Source: Tissierellales bacterium
Lineage (GTDB): Bacteria; Bacillota; Clostridia; Tissierellales; Sedimentibacteraceae
Length of the DNA stretch: 64,000 bases
Assembly (NCBI GenBank): GCA_018433765.1
Contig: JAHDQO010000006.1
Coordinates: forward strand, 183,034-247,033
Direction of reading: 5' to 3'
A program made the translations under genes and the position numbers. Of this stretch, positions 25,300 to 34,888 are shown piece after piece. Within the stretch, counting starts at the first letter, position 1; each line of letters opens with the position of its first letter. Under the pieces are notes generated by a model. That model was not told the origin of the DNA, made no database searches, and was given only the letters and a program-made list of their open reading frames with translations.

Positions 25300-26122
25300 A
25301 ACTCACCTCAAATTCAATAAAAACTTCTACTCTATCTGCTATATTTTGAGTACTGAATTTAAATGTACTTTTTCCCGGTGGAATAAAAACAAATTTACTA
25401 GTATTTACATCTGCAATTTGATATAAATTCCTTATATACAGACCTTCTTTAGTGTATTCAGCTATTTCTAAATTTCCTATTTTAGCATTTATTACAGCTT
25501 TATTTTCCTTTTTTATGGTTATAGGAATTCTGCCATCATACAAAACTTTTTCATTTTGGCACAAACTCCACATAGGATTTATAGCTTTTCCCAATATGGT
25601 TATTTTAGCTGGTATTATATTAGTAGATTTATTTGATATTTCCAACTTTCCCTGTCTAGTATCATTATAGACATATGGATATTTATATGAATATTTCTTA
25701 GTATTATCAAGTTTTGTAATTACTCTTTTTGCAGTTACTGTTTCATACCACTGTCCAAATCCTATAAAATCTATGGGACATTCTAATACACCTGTTTTAA
25801 GCTCAGTTTTCTTTAAAAAACTAATTTCGCAGTCTAGATAATACCATTTATCATTTCCAAGCGGTGAATAGCAGAGCTTTAAAGGCTTAAATCTAATAAA
25901 GTCAATAAATTCTTTATACAATTGATAACTTATGACTACTAAAACTCCTGATACTTCTTTTTGGTTAACTGCGGACTCCAATTTAATATAATTATTTTCT
26001 ATTTTAGCCTGCTCATAATCCATAGAAAAGCCTAATCCATCAGGACTAGTCAAAATGTATTTATGTTTATTAGTTAAATTTAATTCTTGGTTTTTATAAT
26101 TCATTAATTTGAATTTTCTCAT
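25286..26122 (-). CDS. Distal tail protein (Dit)
   Basis: 278 residues. Position directly after the tape measure, length, and the N-terminal beta-barrel start (MRKFKLMNYKNQELNL... GLGF) fit the siphovirus tail family (Dit), which forms the hexameric hub joining the tube to the host-binding device. Confidence 0.8.
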   Translation of the reverse strand: MRKFKLMNYKNQELNLTNKHKYILTSPDGLGFSMDYEQAKIENNYIKLESAVNQKEVSGVLVVISYQLYKEFIDFIRFKPLKLCYSPLGNDKWYYLDCEISFLKKTELKTGVLECPIDFIGFGQWYETVTAKRVITKLDNTKKYSYKYPYVYNDTRQGKLEISNKSTNIIPAKITILGKAINPMWSLCQNEKVLYDGRIPITIKKENKAVINAKIGNLEIAEYTKEGLYIRNLYQIADVNTSKFVFIPPGKSTFKFSTQNIADRVEVFIEFEVSYESV

Positions 26123-26126
26123 ACCA

Positions 26127-28466
26127 TCACCTATAAATTAAGCCAAGCTGTCTATTAATATCATTGGTTATATATCTGCCGTCCCTAGCTTTATAATTAC
26201 CGTTAAAAGTTAAATTTTGATTTATAGTAGTATTTTTTGTACTGCCTGCTGTCTTTTCCATTTCTAGTGTTAATTTAGATAATCCCAACTTTGCCTGTTT
26301 ATTTACATTATCCAATTCTTTTGTAAAACCTTCGCCAATTCCCAAAGCCATATTTTTACCTATAACGTCCGAAAATAATTTTGATGGACTGTGAATACCC
26401 AAGAAATCTTTAGCTCCTCCTAAAACATCGTCAAAGAACCCTGTAACTTTTCCTTTTATCCATCTTCCCATACTTTTAATTCCTTCCCAAATACCTTTTA
26501 CAATATCACTTCCTATGTCTTTCCAGCCTTTAACCCATATAAGTGCTGATTCTTTTATTCCATTTAAGAACCCTTTAAAATCTCCTTTGAACAATTTTTC
26601 AAATGCTTCAAATCCTTTGCTGATAGATTCCCAAACAAAACCAAATTTATCAGTCATAAAGCCTGTAAAACCTTCAACAATAGGTGTTGCAAAATCTCGT
26701 ACTGCCGTTACAGCTCCAACAACTGTTTCTTTTATATTGGTCCATATTTCAATAACTGCATTTCTAAAATCTTCATTTGTATTCCAAAGATAAATTATTC
26801 CTGCCGCTAAAGATGCTACTAATGTAATAATGATCCCTATAGGATTAGCATTCATAGCAACATTTAGAAGTTTTTGAGCTATAGTAGCTCCTTCCGTTGC
26901 TGCTGTCCACCCAATGACGGCTTTCTTCAATCCATTTATTATGCTTGCAACTTTCCATGTTAATAAAGCTGTACCAATACCCAAAATAACAGCTCGCAAT
27001 ACTTCTCCATCTTCAGCAAACCAAGTTATAAACTCTTTCAGCCACTCCAAAAATGGAATTAAACTTTCGCCCATAGGCATAATTAAGTCAGTTACTAACT
27101 GCCTGCCTACCCCTTGTATGCCTTCTGAAAAGCTGTCATATTTCACTTCATTTATTTCTTCAAGAGTATCCTTAATCTGATCAATGTTTCCATCGACTTC
27201 TGTAAGTGCATTAATAGCTTCAACTCCCAAGTCTTCCCACATTGTACCGAATAAAGCTACTCCAGCTTGGTTCTTAAGAACTTGATCATCTGTGTTTAAT
27301 AGTGCATTAGTTACTTTTTCAAAAGCTAATCTTCCACTTTCCCCACCTTCAGCAAAGTTCTGCACCATCTGTCCAGCATCAAGTCCTAAAGATTCAAATG
27401 CTTCTGTAGTTTCATCTGACTCTTCTTTTACTCTTATGCCGAACTCTTTAACAGCATCACCAAGTTTATCTATGTCAAATACCCCTGTTTCTGCACCATT
27501 AGCAAGCATGTTGAACATATCATCTGCATCTAGTCCAAGCTGTTTAAAATGTACTGAATACTCATTTATGCTGTCTAGTAAGTTTTCATTTTTATCGAGT
27601 CCATCTTGAGCACCTTGTGCTATAAGTGTATATGCTTCATCAAAACCTATGCCGAACTGCTTAACTAGCATATTAGCTGATCTTATACTTCCGTTTACAT
27701 CCATATCAAAAGTATCTCTAAGCATTAAGGCATTTGTAGCAGTACTTTCTAATTCTTTGCCTGCTAGGTTTGTCTGCTGTTTAATAACTGTCAATGCCTG
27801 TCCGATGTCCTCAAAATCTTCTCCGAAATTATTCGAATAAATATTTTGAAGTGTTTCCTTTAGGCTTTCCATCTCTTTATCAGTAGCTCCTGTACTTGCC
27901 TGAAGTCCATTTACAGCTTTGTCAAAATCATCAAAACTTTTAACTGCCGCTCCTGCTACTACAGCACCTACCCCTGCTGCTGCTTTAGATGCTGTATCCA
28001 TAGCATTACTTACCTTTTGTCCAGCTTCTTCTGCGGCTTTCTCAAATTCTTTGAATTCTTCAGATGTTTTATCAATACCTTTTGCAAGTTCTTTCGATGT
28101 TTTTTCAGTTTGGCTAGCTTTTGTTTTGAACTTATTAAGTTCCTGCTCTGCATTTATTACTGTTCTTTGAAAATGCCTGTACTGTTCCTCTGATATTTTG
28201 CCTTTTTTAAACTGATTTTGAACATCTTTTTCTGCCTTTTCAAGTTTTTTTAATTTCTCTGTACTGTTATCTACTGCTTCAGATAATAACTTTTGTTTCT
28301 GTGCAAGCAGTTCTGTATTACTTGGATCTAACTTAAGAAGTCTATCTACTTTATACAGCTCACTGCTTAAATCTCTAGTTTTTGTATTTACGTCCTTTAG
28401 TGCCTGCTGTAAAGGTTTGGTATCACCACCAATCTCAATGGTAATACCCTTTATTTTTTTACTCAT
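26127..28466 (-). CDS. Tape-measure protein
   Basis: 779 residues. N-terminal coiled coils (about 10-165), an alanine/glycine-rich stretch (AGVGAVVAGAAV), the phage_min tail signature AVNGLQASTGATDKEMESL, central hydrophobic helices (about 505-560) and the IHSPSKLFSDVIGKNMALGIGEGF motif near the end. It sets tail length and helps DNA enter the cell. At about 1.5 angstrom per residue, the tail would be near 117 nm, a family-based estimate. Confidence 0.9.
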   Translation of the reverse strand: MSKKIKGITIEIGGDTKPLQQALKDVNTKTRDLSSELYKVDRLLKLDPSNTELLAQKQKLLSEAVDNSTEKLKKLEKAEKDVQNQFKKGKISEEQYRHFQRTVINAEQELNKFKTKASQTEKTSKELAKGIDKTSEEFKEFEKAAEEAGQKVSNAMDTASKAAAGVGAVVAGAAVKSFDDFDKAVNGLQASTGATDKEMESLKETLQNIYSNNFGEDFEDIGQALTVIKQQTNLAGKELESTATNALMLRDTFDMDVNGSIRSANMLVKQFGIGFDEAYTLIAQGAQDGLDKNENLLDSINEYSVHFKQLGLDADDMFNMLANGAETGVFDIDKLGDAVKEFGIRVKEESDETTEAFESLGLDAGQMVQNFAEGGESGRLAFEKVTNALLNTDDQVLKNQAGVALFGTMWEDLGVEAINALTEVDGNIDQIKDTLEEINEVKYDSFSEGIQGVGRQLVTDLIMPMGESLIPFLEWLKEFITWFAEDGEVLRAVILGIGTALLTWKVASIINGLKKAVIGWTAATEGATIAQKLLNVAMNANPIGIIITLVASLAAGIIYLWNTNEDFRNAVIEIWTNIKETVVGAVTAVRDFATPIVEGFTGFMTDKFGFVWESISKGFEAFEKLFKGDFKGFLNGIKESALIWVKGWKDIGSDIVKGIWEGIKSMGRWIKGKVTGFFDDVLGGAKDFLGIHSPSKLFSDVIGKNMALGIGEGFTKELDNVNKQAKLGLSKLTLEMEKTAGSTKNTTINQNLTFNGNYKARDGRYITNDINRQLGLIYR

Positions 28467-28481
28467 TTCCTCACCTTCTTC

Positions 28482-28706
28482 CTAAAAAGCATCAAATTCT
28501 GCTTGTGAAGCTTCGATAATAGTATCTTCTCTGCTGTTATCTTCGGAAATGTTAAAATTGTTGTATGTGATTATATAGTCAATAATCATACCTAATGTCA
28601 TTCTGTCGAAATCAGCGGCGGTGAGTCCTCTTTCAATAGCTCTAAGCATAATTAATTCTGTTGTAATTTCTATATCTTGATTCTCACCACCGCTTTTTAG
28701 TTTTTT
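28482..28706 (-). CDS. -1 frameshift extension of the tail assembly chaperone (GT-type)
   Basis: The 28697 gene ends GTA AAA AAC TAA, in which A-AAA-AAC (28700-28706, minus strand) is a canonical slippery heptamer in the correct phase directly before the stop. After a -1 slip, a frame of about 70 codons follows (CTA AAA AGC GGT...) and ends with TAG at 28482. It has no good start of its own. The arrangement matches the conserved G/GT frameshift of siphoviruses, placed between the major tail and tape-measure genes. Confidence 0.8.
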   Translation of the reverse strand, partial: KKLKSGGENQDIEITTELIMLRAIERGLTAADFDRMTLGMIIDYIITYNNFNISEDNSREDTIIEASQAEFDAF

Positions 28707-29074
28707 ACTTTTACACTAGATTTTATTGTTGACATAAGCATGTCTTCAAGTTCAGGTATAATATCCCAAATTGGAAACTCATCAAATGTATCAAGCCAAT
28801 CCATTGGAGGTAGAATTTTTGGTTCTGCTGTTTTAGCAAGTACCCATATAAGGTTAAAAAATATAGTTAAATCCAATGCATCAAAAACTTTAGCATCTAT
28901 TTCTTTTCTTTTACCCTTTTTCTTTTCTGATTCTTTAATTTTTGATACTGCTTTTTCAAGTTTTAAAAGATCACCAATTGCATCTCTTCCAAACTGCATT
29001 TTATATCTTAATAGAAAACCTCCAGTAGATTTAAATTTAACTTGTCTGCTATCTATTGTTAGAATTTTCTCCAT
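28697..29074 (-). CDS. Tail assembly chaperone (G-type)
   Basis: 125 residues located between the tail tube and tape-measure genes, with the RYKMQFGRDAIGDLLKLEKA and DIIPELEDML features of phage tail assembly chaperones. It keeps the tape-measure protein soluble during tail assembly. A programmed -1 frameshift at its end should produce a longer form (see 28482). Confidence 0.8.
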   Translation of the reverse strand: MEKILTIDSRQVKFKSTGGFLLRYKMQFGRDAIGDLLKLEKAVSKIKESEKKKGKRKEIDAKVFDALDLTIFFNLIWVLAKTAEPKILPPMDWLDTFDEFPIWDIIPELEDMLMSTIKSSVKVKN

Positions 29075-29086
29075 ATTACCCTCCTA

Positions 29087-29659
29087 TTAAGCAGTAGCTG
29101 TTTCAAGATATACTTGCGTATACCAATTTTTATAAGTTTCTGCATCTGTTTCAAATGTAGTTGATGCTTTTACATTTGTTTTTTCAGGTATATTTCTGCA
29201 TGTCAAATTTAATACATCTGTTTTCACTTCTATACCAGTAGTTTTTGTTGAACTTTCAACATTCGGTCTTGCTGCTCTGCAGTAATACAATACATGCCTT
29301 CTTGCTTTTTTATCTCCTTGAAATTCAAACAGCAGAGCAAAAGGCTTTATCACAGCATCTGTTTTTTCAATGAGTACTTTTTTAGTATCTAAAGTTTCTC
29401 CTAAAGCTCCTATTTTAAAACTGTCTGGTATTATTGCAATTTCAAGTGTACCGTCATATCCGTTATTAGCTGTAGCTGTAAAAAATTCTTCATCATCTGC
29501 ATGAAATTCAGATTTGTCCCCTACAGGTGATAAAGATACATTTACTGCACCATATATTCTTACTGGTGTACCAAAAGTTATACTTCCATCTTCTGTTTCA
29601 GTAATTAAGGCATAATTGACATTTTTTAAGCCGTATTTTACTTTATTTTTACCACTCAT
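29087..29659 (-). CDS. Major tail (tube) protein, phi13 family
   Basis: 190 residues. N-terminal KYGLKNVNYALI and ARRHVLYYCRAARPNVESST match the phi13-type major tail proteins that polymerise into the tube. It lies just upstream of the chaperone pair, as expected. Confidence 0.85.
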   Translation of the reverse strand: MSGKNKVKYGLKNVNYALITETEDGSITFGTPVRIYGAVNVSLSPVGDKSEFHADDEEFFTATANNGYDGTLEIAIIPDSFKIGALGETLDTKKVLIEKTDAVIKPFALLFEFQGDKKARRHVLYYCRAARPNVESSTKTTGIEVKTDVLNLTCRNIPEKTNVKASTTFETDAETYKNWYTQVYLETATA

Positions 29660-29670
29660 TTCACCAACTC

Positions 29671-29982
29671 CTATATTTGTATTTCATAAAGTACCTCGTA
29701 TAATTTCTCTGTTTTAAGGTATATTTCTGATTTTTCATAAAATAAATCAGCAGAGTCCAGCACTTCCTCAAGTCTGCTCTCTGCTTTAACATCTTTCTTA
29801 TCTGAATATAACTCTATTTGATAATTGTCAAATTTGCTGTAAGCTTTATCGTCTGCACCAAAATTATCAGAATCAGTATATAAATAAATTATATAAGGAG
29901 GTTTAGGCGTACTTTTCCAATGACGATATACTACAGGATATCCTGTCTGCTCTAATAAATCACCTAATTCACTGCTTGTCAT
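29671..29982 (-). CDS. Tail completion/terminator-like protein
   Basis: 103 residues. SSELGDLLEQTGYPVVYRHW and YQIELYSDKKD are typical of the small phage protein between HK97 gp10 and the tail tube that caps the tail. Overlaps 29979 by four bases. Confidence 0.7.
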   Translation of the reverse strand: MTSSELGDLLEQTGYPVVYRHWKSTPKPPYIIYLYTDSDNFGADDKAYSKFDNYQIELYSDKKDVKAESRLEEVLDSADLFYEKSEIYLKTEKLYEVLYEIQI

Positions 29983-30344
29983 CCTTCTATCACCCTTTCA
30001 ACTTCATCTAAAAATTCTTTATTTGCTTTTTCTTCTGCTGGTTTTATATGAGGTTTACCTTCAACTCTTCCTCCATTAACTTTTGCATGGCCGTATTCAA
30101 GTAAATGTGTAAGCTGATATTTTTTATTGTAGACAACATGTTTATTCCCTATTTTCTTACTAGTCCAACTTTTAGCATATTTTTTTCTGCCATTTTTCTT
30201 ACTCTTTGGACTTGTTTTTTTCAGCTCACTTACTAATTCTTTTGTCTTTTCTTCTGCTGCATTATCTATTTTTTTTTCAATTTCATTAGTATAATTAGTA
30301 AGTTCTTTAACTATTTCTGCTGTCAAATCAAGATTATTACCCAC
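29979..30344 (-). CDS. HK97 gp10-like head-tail protein
   Basis: 121 residues, very Lys-rich, with YAKSWTSKKIGNKHVVYNKK and HLLEYGHAKVNGGRVEGKPHI, the core motif of the HK97 gp10 family. Confidence 0.85.
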   Translation of the reverse strand: MGNNLDLTAEIVKELTNYTNEIEKKIDNAAEEKTKELVSELKKTSPKSKKNGRKKYAKSWTSKKIGNKHVVYNKKYQLTHLLEYGHAKVNGGRVEGKPHIKPAEEKANKEFLDEVERVIEG

Positions 30345-30681
30345 CAGCTCTCACCTCACAGTAAAGCTCTATTCCTCCGTCATCTGTTTCAAAAGTACGG
30401 TAAATTGTGTAAACCTTTCCATCTTCTCCTGCTGGATATCTCAATAAATTTTGGCCTTTATACTCAAAATAACGAATTTCAAAAGTGCAGTCAGACCTTA
30501 ATCCTGCCGCCGCCGCTTTAAAAAATTCAGACTGCTTTGCTGATTTCTTAGAAGCAAATACTTTTTTATATGTTTTAATTGGAATCTGCTGTTTCAAATC
30601 ATCTTTTATATAGCTTTCGCTAATCAGCTCAATGGGAATTATATACTTCAAATCAATACCCCCTGCATATTTGGTTAGCAA
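30337..30681 (-). CDS. Head closure (phage head-tail adaptor) protein
   Basis: 114 residues with KVFASKKSAKQSEFF and FEIRYFEYKGQNLLRYPAGE, typical of head-tail joining (Gp16/SPP1-type) adaptors. Overlaps both neighbours slightly. Confidence 0.75.
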   Translation of the reverse strand: MLTKYAGGIDLKYIIPIELISESYIKDDLKQQIPIKTYKKVFASKKSAKQSEFFKAAAAGLRSDCTFEIRYFEYKGQNLLRYPAGEDGKVYTIYRTFETDDGGIELYCEVRAGG

Positions 30682-30907
30682 GCAGTTTAAAAGCAGGAGA
30701 AAACTTACTCTCTCCTGCTTTTTGATTCAATAAATCATTAACACCTATTGCTATACATGCAGTGCCAATCTCACTTTCTAAAGTCTTAACCGCCGCACCA
30801 CCTGTTATTAAGTAGCTTTTCACTGCTGAAATCTTCAAATTAATACTGCTGTCTAGGTCTGAATCTTCTGCTGTAATCCCTAAATAAGATTTTACATCAT
30901 TAAGCAA
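30653..30907 (-). CDS. Head-tail connector (gp6-like DNA packaging protein)
   Basis: 84 residues beginning MLNDVKSYLGITAED, the standard start of the phage gp6-like connector family that sits under the portal. Confidence 0.8.
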   Translation of the reverse strand: MLNDVKSYLGITAEDSDLDSSINLKISAVKSYLITGGAAVKTLESEIGTACIAIGVNDLLNQKAGESKFSPAFKLLANQICRGY

Positions 30908-30920
30908 AACTACTCACCAC

Positions 30921-31505
30921 CTACACAATTAAAAACATATCAATCTGACTGCCGTTTAAAGCACTGTTCAGCAGTACTGTATTGTTTTCAATATTTTCAG
31001 AACTAACCGCTACTGTTGGTACTTTATCTTCTAATATTTTATTTCTATAAACTGATAAAATCGTGTTTAATTCCAGTAAATACGGCAGTCCTAATTTATT
31101 AGCAGTGCCTACACTTACAGAGTCAGTTCCTTCATGTATTTCTGGCGGCAGGTTTATTTTAGATACAGTTTTAAATGCTTTATTTCCCTGTACTTCTTTA
31201 GTTCCGTTTAATGTTATTGTTTCTGTTATAACCTCATCAGCTATGTTTGTACCTGTAATAATCACATCTCCTGATATTTCTGCTGCATTTCCTTTTATTC
31301 TTATATTTCTTGCCAAATCAGGATTTGTTATATTTCCTGTTATCTCTTGTGACTCACTTGCTAATGCTGTAGATGGCAGAACAGCAGTTATATTTTGTTC
31401 AGATGGTGATTTCAGAGTTATATGTGCCGTAAATCCTCTATCTACAGCTATGCTGTCAACATCTGTTGTTATTTTCTGCCCAAACCCAATATTATATAGA
31501 TTCAT
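30921..31505 (-). CDS. Phage head-region protein, beta-rich
   Basis: 194 residues located between capsid and connector. Beta-rich sequence (GNAAEISGDVIITGTNIADEVI) resembling capsid decoration or fibre proteins. Family not certain. Ribosome site AGGAGGACG. Confidence 0.6.
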   Translation of the reverse strand: MNLYNIGFGQKITTDVDSIAVDRGFTAHITLKSPSEQNITAVLPSTALASESQEITGNITNPDLARNIRIKGNAAEISGDVIITGTNIADEVITETITLNGTKEVQGNKAFKTVSKINLPPEIHEGTDSVSVGTANKLGLPYLLELNTILSVYRNKILEDKVPTVAVSSENIENNTVLLNSALNGSQIDMFLIV

Positions 31506-31521
31506 TAAATCGTCCTCCTAA

Positions 31522-31550
31522 AAAAAGAGTGCTACTTAGAAGCACCCTTT
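31522..31550 (-). terminator. Hairpin at the end of the capsid gene
   Basis: On the minus strand GGGTGCT and AGCACTC pair around the stop codon of the capsid gene and are followed by seven T residues. It may reduce readthrough, keeping capsid mRNA in excess over downstream genes. Confidence 0.6.
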
Positions 31551-32821
31551 TTAATTATTACTACTCCATTTGGATCTATGAGTTTACCATCAGCTATTAA
31601 GATTGCTTTGTCTACCCATTCATTAGTATCATGGTCAAAATATCTAAACATGGTCATCTTCATATTACTGTTAAAGCCGTAATTTTTAAGATTGCAGTAT
31701 ACTGCTACTATTTCGCCTTCTTCGGCATCATCATAAGGTGTTATAACATCATCTTCAACCTGTATAACTTCTTTTCCTCCAAATCTTTCTTGTGTTCCTT
31801 TAGATATTCCATAGTTTATACGACCTATAGGCTGTCCATTTGCATCTTCCATGCCGTCAATATATCCTTCAAAAGTTCCTGAAGCCATTAAGAAAGCTGC
31901 ACCTGCTTTATATTTTAAAGGCATCTTTGCAAATACTTTCTTTTTCCATGAACTCCATTTCGAAAACTCAACTGGTGATAATGTAACAACTTGTTTTGAA
32001 GGAACTCTATCATCAACCGTTACTCCTTTAGGCTGTCCTGTACCAGTTCCTCTCAAAACAGCTATATCTAATGCTTTTGTCATGGCTTCAACTATGATAT
32101 CAGTAATAGTATTCTCAAATCCTGACAGCATTACAGTATCAGATAATAGCGATGTAGAAACCTTACATTCTAAACCATAGTAGCTAAATGAAATATTAGA
32201 GTTTGCCTGCACTTTTTGCTTATTTGATGTATTTTTTTCACCAATCCATGTAGCAGTTGGCTTTAATGACAATATTGGTATAGTTAAACCGCCTTTGATA
32301 TTCAGCTTTCTAACTCTCTTGAACACTTGACCGTATTCTGTTACTTTTCTAATAACTTCTTTGAGTATTGTAGAAGGTATTACAGCAGAAACATCACCTG
32401 TTTCAGTCATTGAATCAGACCTAAATTCAGGTGCTATAACTCCAGTTTTACAGTAATTCATAAATGCAGTCCTGTATTCAAGTGTTGCATATTTATCCTC
32501 TGGTTCTGCTGCTCTATTTTCCTGCTGTCCTCCATTCAGCCCATACGCAGCAAGTATTTTAGTCAGCCCTACATCACTAGCTCCTCTCTGCTCTGCATCT
32601 GGATTTTGTCCTTCATGTTTAATATTATCATTGCTTCTTTCTTCTTCTTCGATATCGTCTATCATGCCTCTCAACTCTAAGATATCAGCATTTAAAGATT
32701 CCAAATCAGAGTTTATATTTCTTAGCTCTCCAATGTCTTCTGTTTTCTGCCCTCTTGCCTGTAATTCTTGCTTCCTTTCCTCTTTTGCCTTAAGCATTTT
32801 TAATAATCTTTCTTTGTTCAT
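31532..32821 (-). CDS. HK97-fold major capsid protein
   Basis: 429 residues. The N-terminal 110 residues are a Glu/Arg-rich scaffolding (delta) segment, to be cut by the protease; the rest has the HK97 capsid pattern (GDVSAVIPSTILKEVIRKV, LRGTGTGQPKGVTV). It self-assembles into the icosahedral head. Confidence 0.9.
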   Translation of the reverse strand: MNKERLLKMLKAKEERKQELQARGQKTEDIGELRNINSDLESLNADILELRGMIDDIEEEERSNDNIKHEGQNPDAEQRGASDVGLTKILAAYGLNGGQQENRAAEPEDKYATLEYRTAFMNYCKTGVIAPEFRSDSMTETGDVSAVIPSTILKEVIRKVTEYGQVFKRVRKLNIKGGLTIPILSLKPTATWIGEKNTSNKQKVQANSNISFSYYGLECKVSTSLLSDTVMLSGFENTITDIIVEAMTKALDIAVLRGTGTGQPKGVTVDDRVPSKQVVTLSPVEFSKWSSWKKKVFAKMPLKYKAGAAFLMASGTFEGYIDGMEDANGQPIGRINYGISKGTQERFGGKEVIQVEDDVITPYDDAEEGEIVAVYCNLKNYGFNSNMKMTMFRYFDHDTNEWVDKAILIADGKLIDPNGVVIIKKGASK

Positions 32822-32834
32822 AACTTTCTCCTTC

Positions 32835-33482
32835 CTATTTTGATAGAATTTGTGTTTTTAATCTTAATAGTTCTAACTGCTCTTTAGAGCTGTCCAGCTC
32901 TTTTGACCTAGCATTATCCAGTGCTTGTTTAGCACTATCCAATGCTTGTTTGTCACGAGCATTTATATCAGTACCCTCATAAGCAGGGTAATTGACAGCA
33001 CTTACTTCCCTTACTCTTTTTATTTTTGAAACATATCTAGTCGGCATATCGGTGTCCAAATCTACCCATCTTTCCCCTTCAACATGAAAAATAAAAGACA
33101 TTCCATCAATGTCTCCTCTTTGTACTGAGCTGTATAAACTTCTAGCTACTGAATTGTTATCGATATCAAGGTCAGCTTTAACATACAGCCCCTTTTCATC
33201 AATGTTTAACTTCATAGTTGAATTTCCACTGTTACTTCTACTTCGTGCTAAAGGTATTTTGTCCCACTCATGATTTGCACTAAACAGTACATCATCAAAA
33301 TCAGTTTCATCAAATGCACCTCGTTCTATAACTTCATAAAACCAGTTGCCAATGTTTGTTCTCTGGTTATATACTGCTGCATGCCCTTCTATAAAATGTC
33401 CATCTTCATCTGCTCGTATATCTGCCATTCCAAAAGACCTTATGACTTCCATATCTTTAGCTGGCAGTAGTTTTTTGTCCAT
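32835..33482 (-). CDS. HK97-type prohead protease
   Basis: 215 residues. FEGHAAVYN-type N-terminal motif (here IEGHAAVYNQRTNIG), the conserved FSANHEW motif with the catalytic His, and GMSFIFHVEGERW containing the catalytic Ser. It cleaves the capsid scaffolding region. Starts within the end of the portal gene. Confidence 0.9.
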   Translation of the reverse strand: MDKKLLPAKDMEVIRSFGMADIRADEDGHFIEGHAAVYNQRTNIGNWFYEVIERGAFDETDFDDVLFSANHEWDKIPLARSRSNSGNSTMKLNIDEKGLYVKADLDIDNNSVARSLYSSVQRGDIDGMSFIFHVEGERWVDLDTDMPTRYVSKIKRVREVSAVNYPAYEGTDINARDKQALDSAKQALDNARSKELDSSKEQLELLRLKTQILSK

Positions 33483-34710
33483 TTGGTTTTCCCTCCCATC
33501 TCGCTCTGTTGAGCTGATATTGATCTGCTATTTCCTTGTTTACGTAATTAAGAGATATTGTTCTTCTGTCTCCTCCTTCAATAGGTGGATATCCTATTAC
33601 TGCTAACTTTTGATTGTCAGTCAGCAAACCCTGCTCTCCTGCTGTTTTCAATAATTCAATCTTAGATTTAGTACTTAAGTACATCATGTTTTTTTGATAA
33701 AATACAATTTCATTACCAACATCAAGCTCTCTAGCTGTAAATAATGTTTTAGAAAATGCCTGCCCTAAGCTGATCATTAATGATTCAAGTGTTTTTTCAT
33801 AAAATGCCTGATACTGTTCATCGTTAAAGTCACCTGTCAATATAGGAACTGATACCCCATACCAGTTAAGAACCTTACTCTGCAAAAACTCCATTGTAAC
33901 CTTATCAATTATTTTAGGATTTACGCTTATTGGTATGTAGTCACCTTTAAAGTCAAGTGCAGCCAAACCAGATGTGCCATCTTCTAGTCTTTTTTCAAAT
34001 CTAATACGCTCTTCTTCTTGTTTTTTATCATTTAATAAATTGTTAATTCGCAGAATTCCTCTAACTGTTAAACTTGTTTTAACCGCTTTACCTAGATTTT
34101 GCAGTACTATATCATTAGTCTCCAATACTTTAAGCAGTGCTTGATTATCAGGCTGTCCATTTCTTCCTCCACCCATAACATCAGAAACAGAAAACTTTTT
34201 TCTCAAGTGAATTAAATCTGAATATGCTAAAGTGAAATTTTCCCCACCTTCAAAATACATTTTTACAAACAATTTACCTGATTTATCCTGTAAAAACTCA
34301 ACTCTCATAGGATTAAGAGGATAAAATCCTGTATAATTTGTTGTTACATTACCTCTAGAATCTACAACTTTTTCATAAGTTGGATAAATAAAAGCATTGT
34401 AATTCAAATATAAAAGCCAAATAATTTTCTCTATAAAATCACGAGTTGTCATTAAGTGGTTTGGTGCAAATTTAAACAGCCTGTTAATACTTCCTTTGAC
34501 ATTCGTCTGCATTCCTTTACTATCAGTTCGTATATGCCTCGGCTGCATTTTACTGCACTCAGTTGCAATAATATCTATACAAATCTGCACAATATCAGAT
34601 GCATATATACTCTTACCAAACTGAGAAAATATAGGTATCTCACCATTAAGGAGCTTTGCATACTGCATTTCTTTATTGCCGCTGTTTTTTAATACGTTTT
34701 TCAAAAGCAT
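33457..34710 (-). CDS. Portal protein, HK97 type
   Basis: 417 residues. Family hallmarks: NALLK-type DIVLQN... region (LKVLETNDIVLQNLGKA), GVSVPILTGDFNDEQYQAFYEK and the C-terminal LSLNYVNKEIADQY. It forms the dodecameric DNA channel at the head vertex. Starts ATG with AGGAGAGTGG upstream. Confidence 0.9.
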   Translation of the reverse strand: MLLKNVLKNSGNKEMQYAKLLNGEIPIFSQFGKSIYASDIVQICIDIIATECSKMQPRHIRTDSKGMQTNVKGSINRLFKFAPNHLMTTRDFIEKIIWLLYLNYNAFIYPTYEKVVDSRGNVTTNYTGFYPLNPMRVEFLQDKSGKLFVKMYFEGGENFTLAYSDLIHLRKKFSVSDVMGGGRNGQPDNQALLKVLETNDIVLQNLGKAVKTSLTVRGILRINNLLNDKKQEEERIRFEKRLEDGTSGLAALDFKGDYIPISVNPKIIDKVTMEFLQSKVLNWYGVSVPILTGDFNDEQYQAFYEKTLESLMISLGQAFSKTLFTARELDVGNEIVFYQKNMMYLSTKSKIELLKTAGEQGLLTDNQKLAVIGYPPIEGGDRRTISLNYVNKEIADQYQLNRARWEGKPNGQKTTAS

Positions 34711-34713
34711 TTA

Positions 34714-34884
34714 CTACCACTCTCCTTTTTTAGCAAATAAAAAAGCATATGCGGTAAAGCAAATGCCGAGTATTATATATCCTGCTGGTATGTATACTTG
34801 ATATACCCCATAAAATATAAATCCTGAACCTATAATGAGCAGTACATCATCTAAGTATTTAAATATTTTCTTTTTAAATTTCAA
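34714..34884 (-). CDS. Small membrane protein, 56 aa, between terminase and portal
   Basis: TTG start at 34884 behind GAGGTGATGAA and stop TAG at 34714, four bases before the portal ATG. Two hydrophobic helices (about 12-30, 34-50). Such tiny proteins often occur here in clostridial phages; role unknown. Confidence 0.65.
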   Translation of the reverse strand: MKFKKKIFKYLDDVLLIIGSGFIFYGVYQVYIPAGYIILGICFTAYAFLFAKKGEW

Positions 34885-34888
34885 TTCA

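Noticed and set aside
26515..28170. Several plus-strand frames across the tape-measure region
   Set aside because: They are reverse-strand shadows of the tape-measure gene, Ser/Pro-rich and without ribosome sites.
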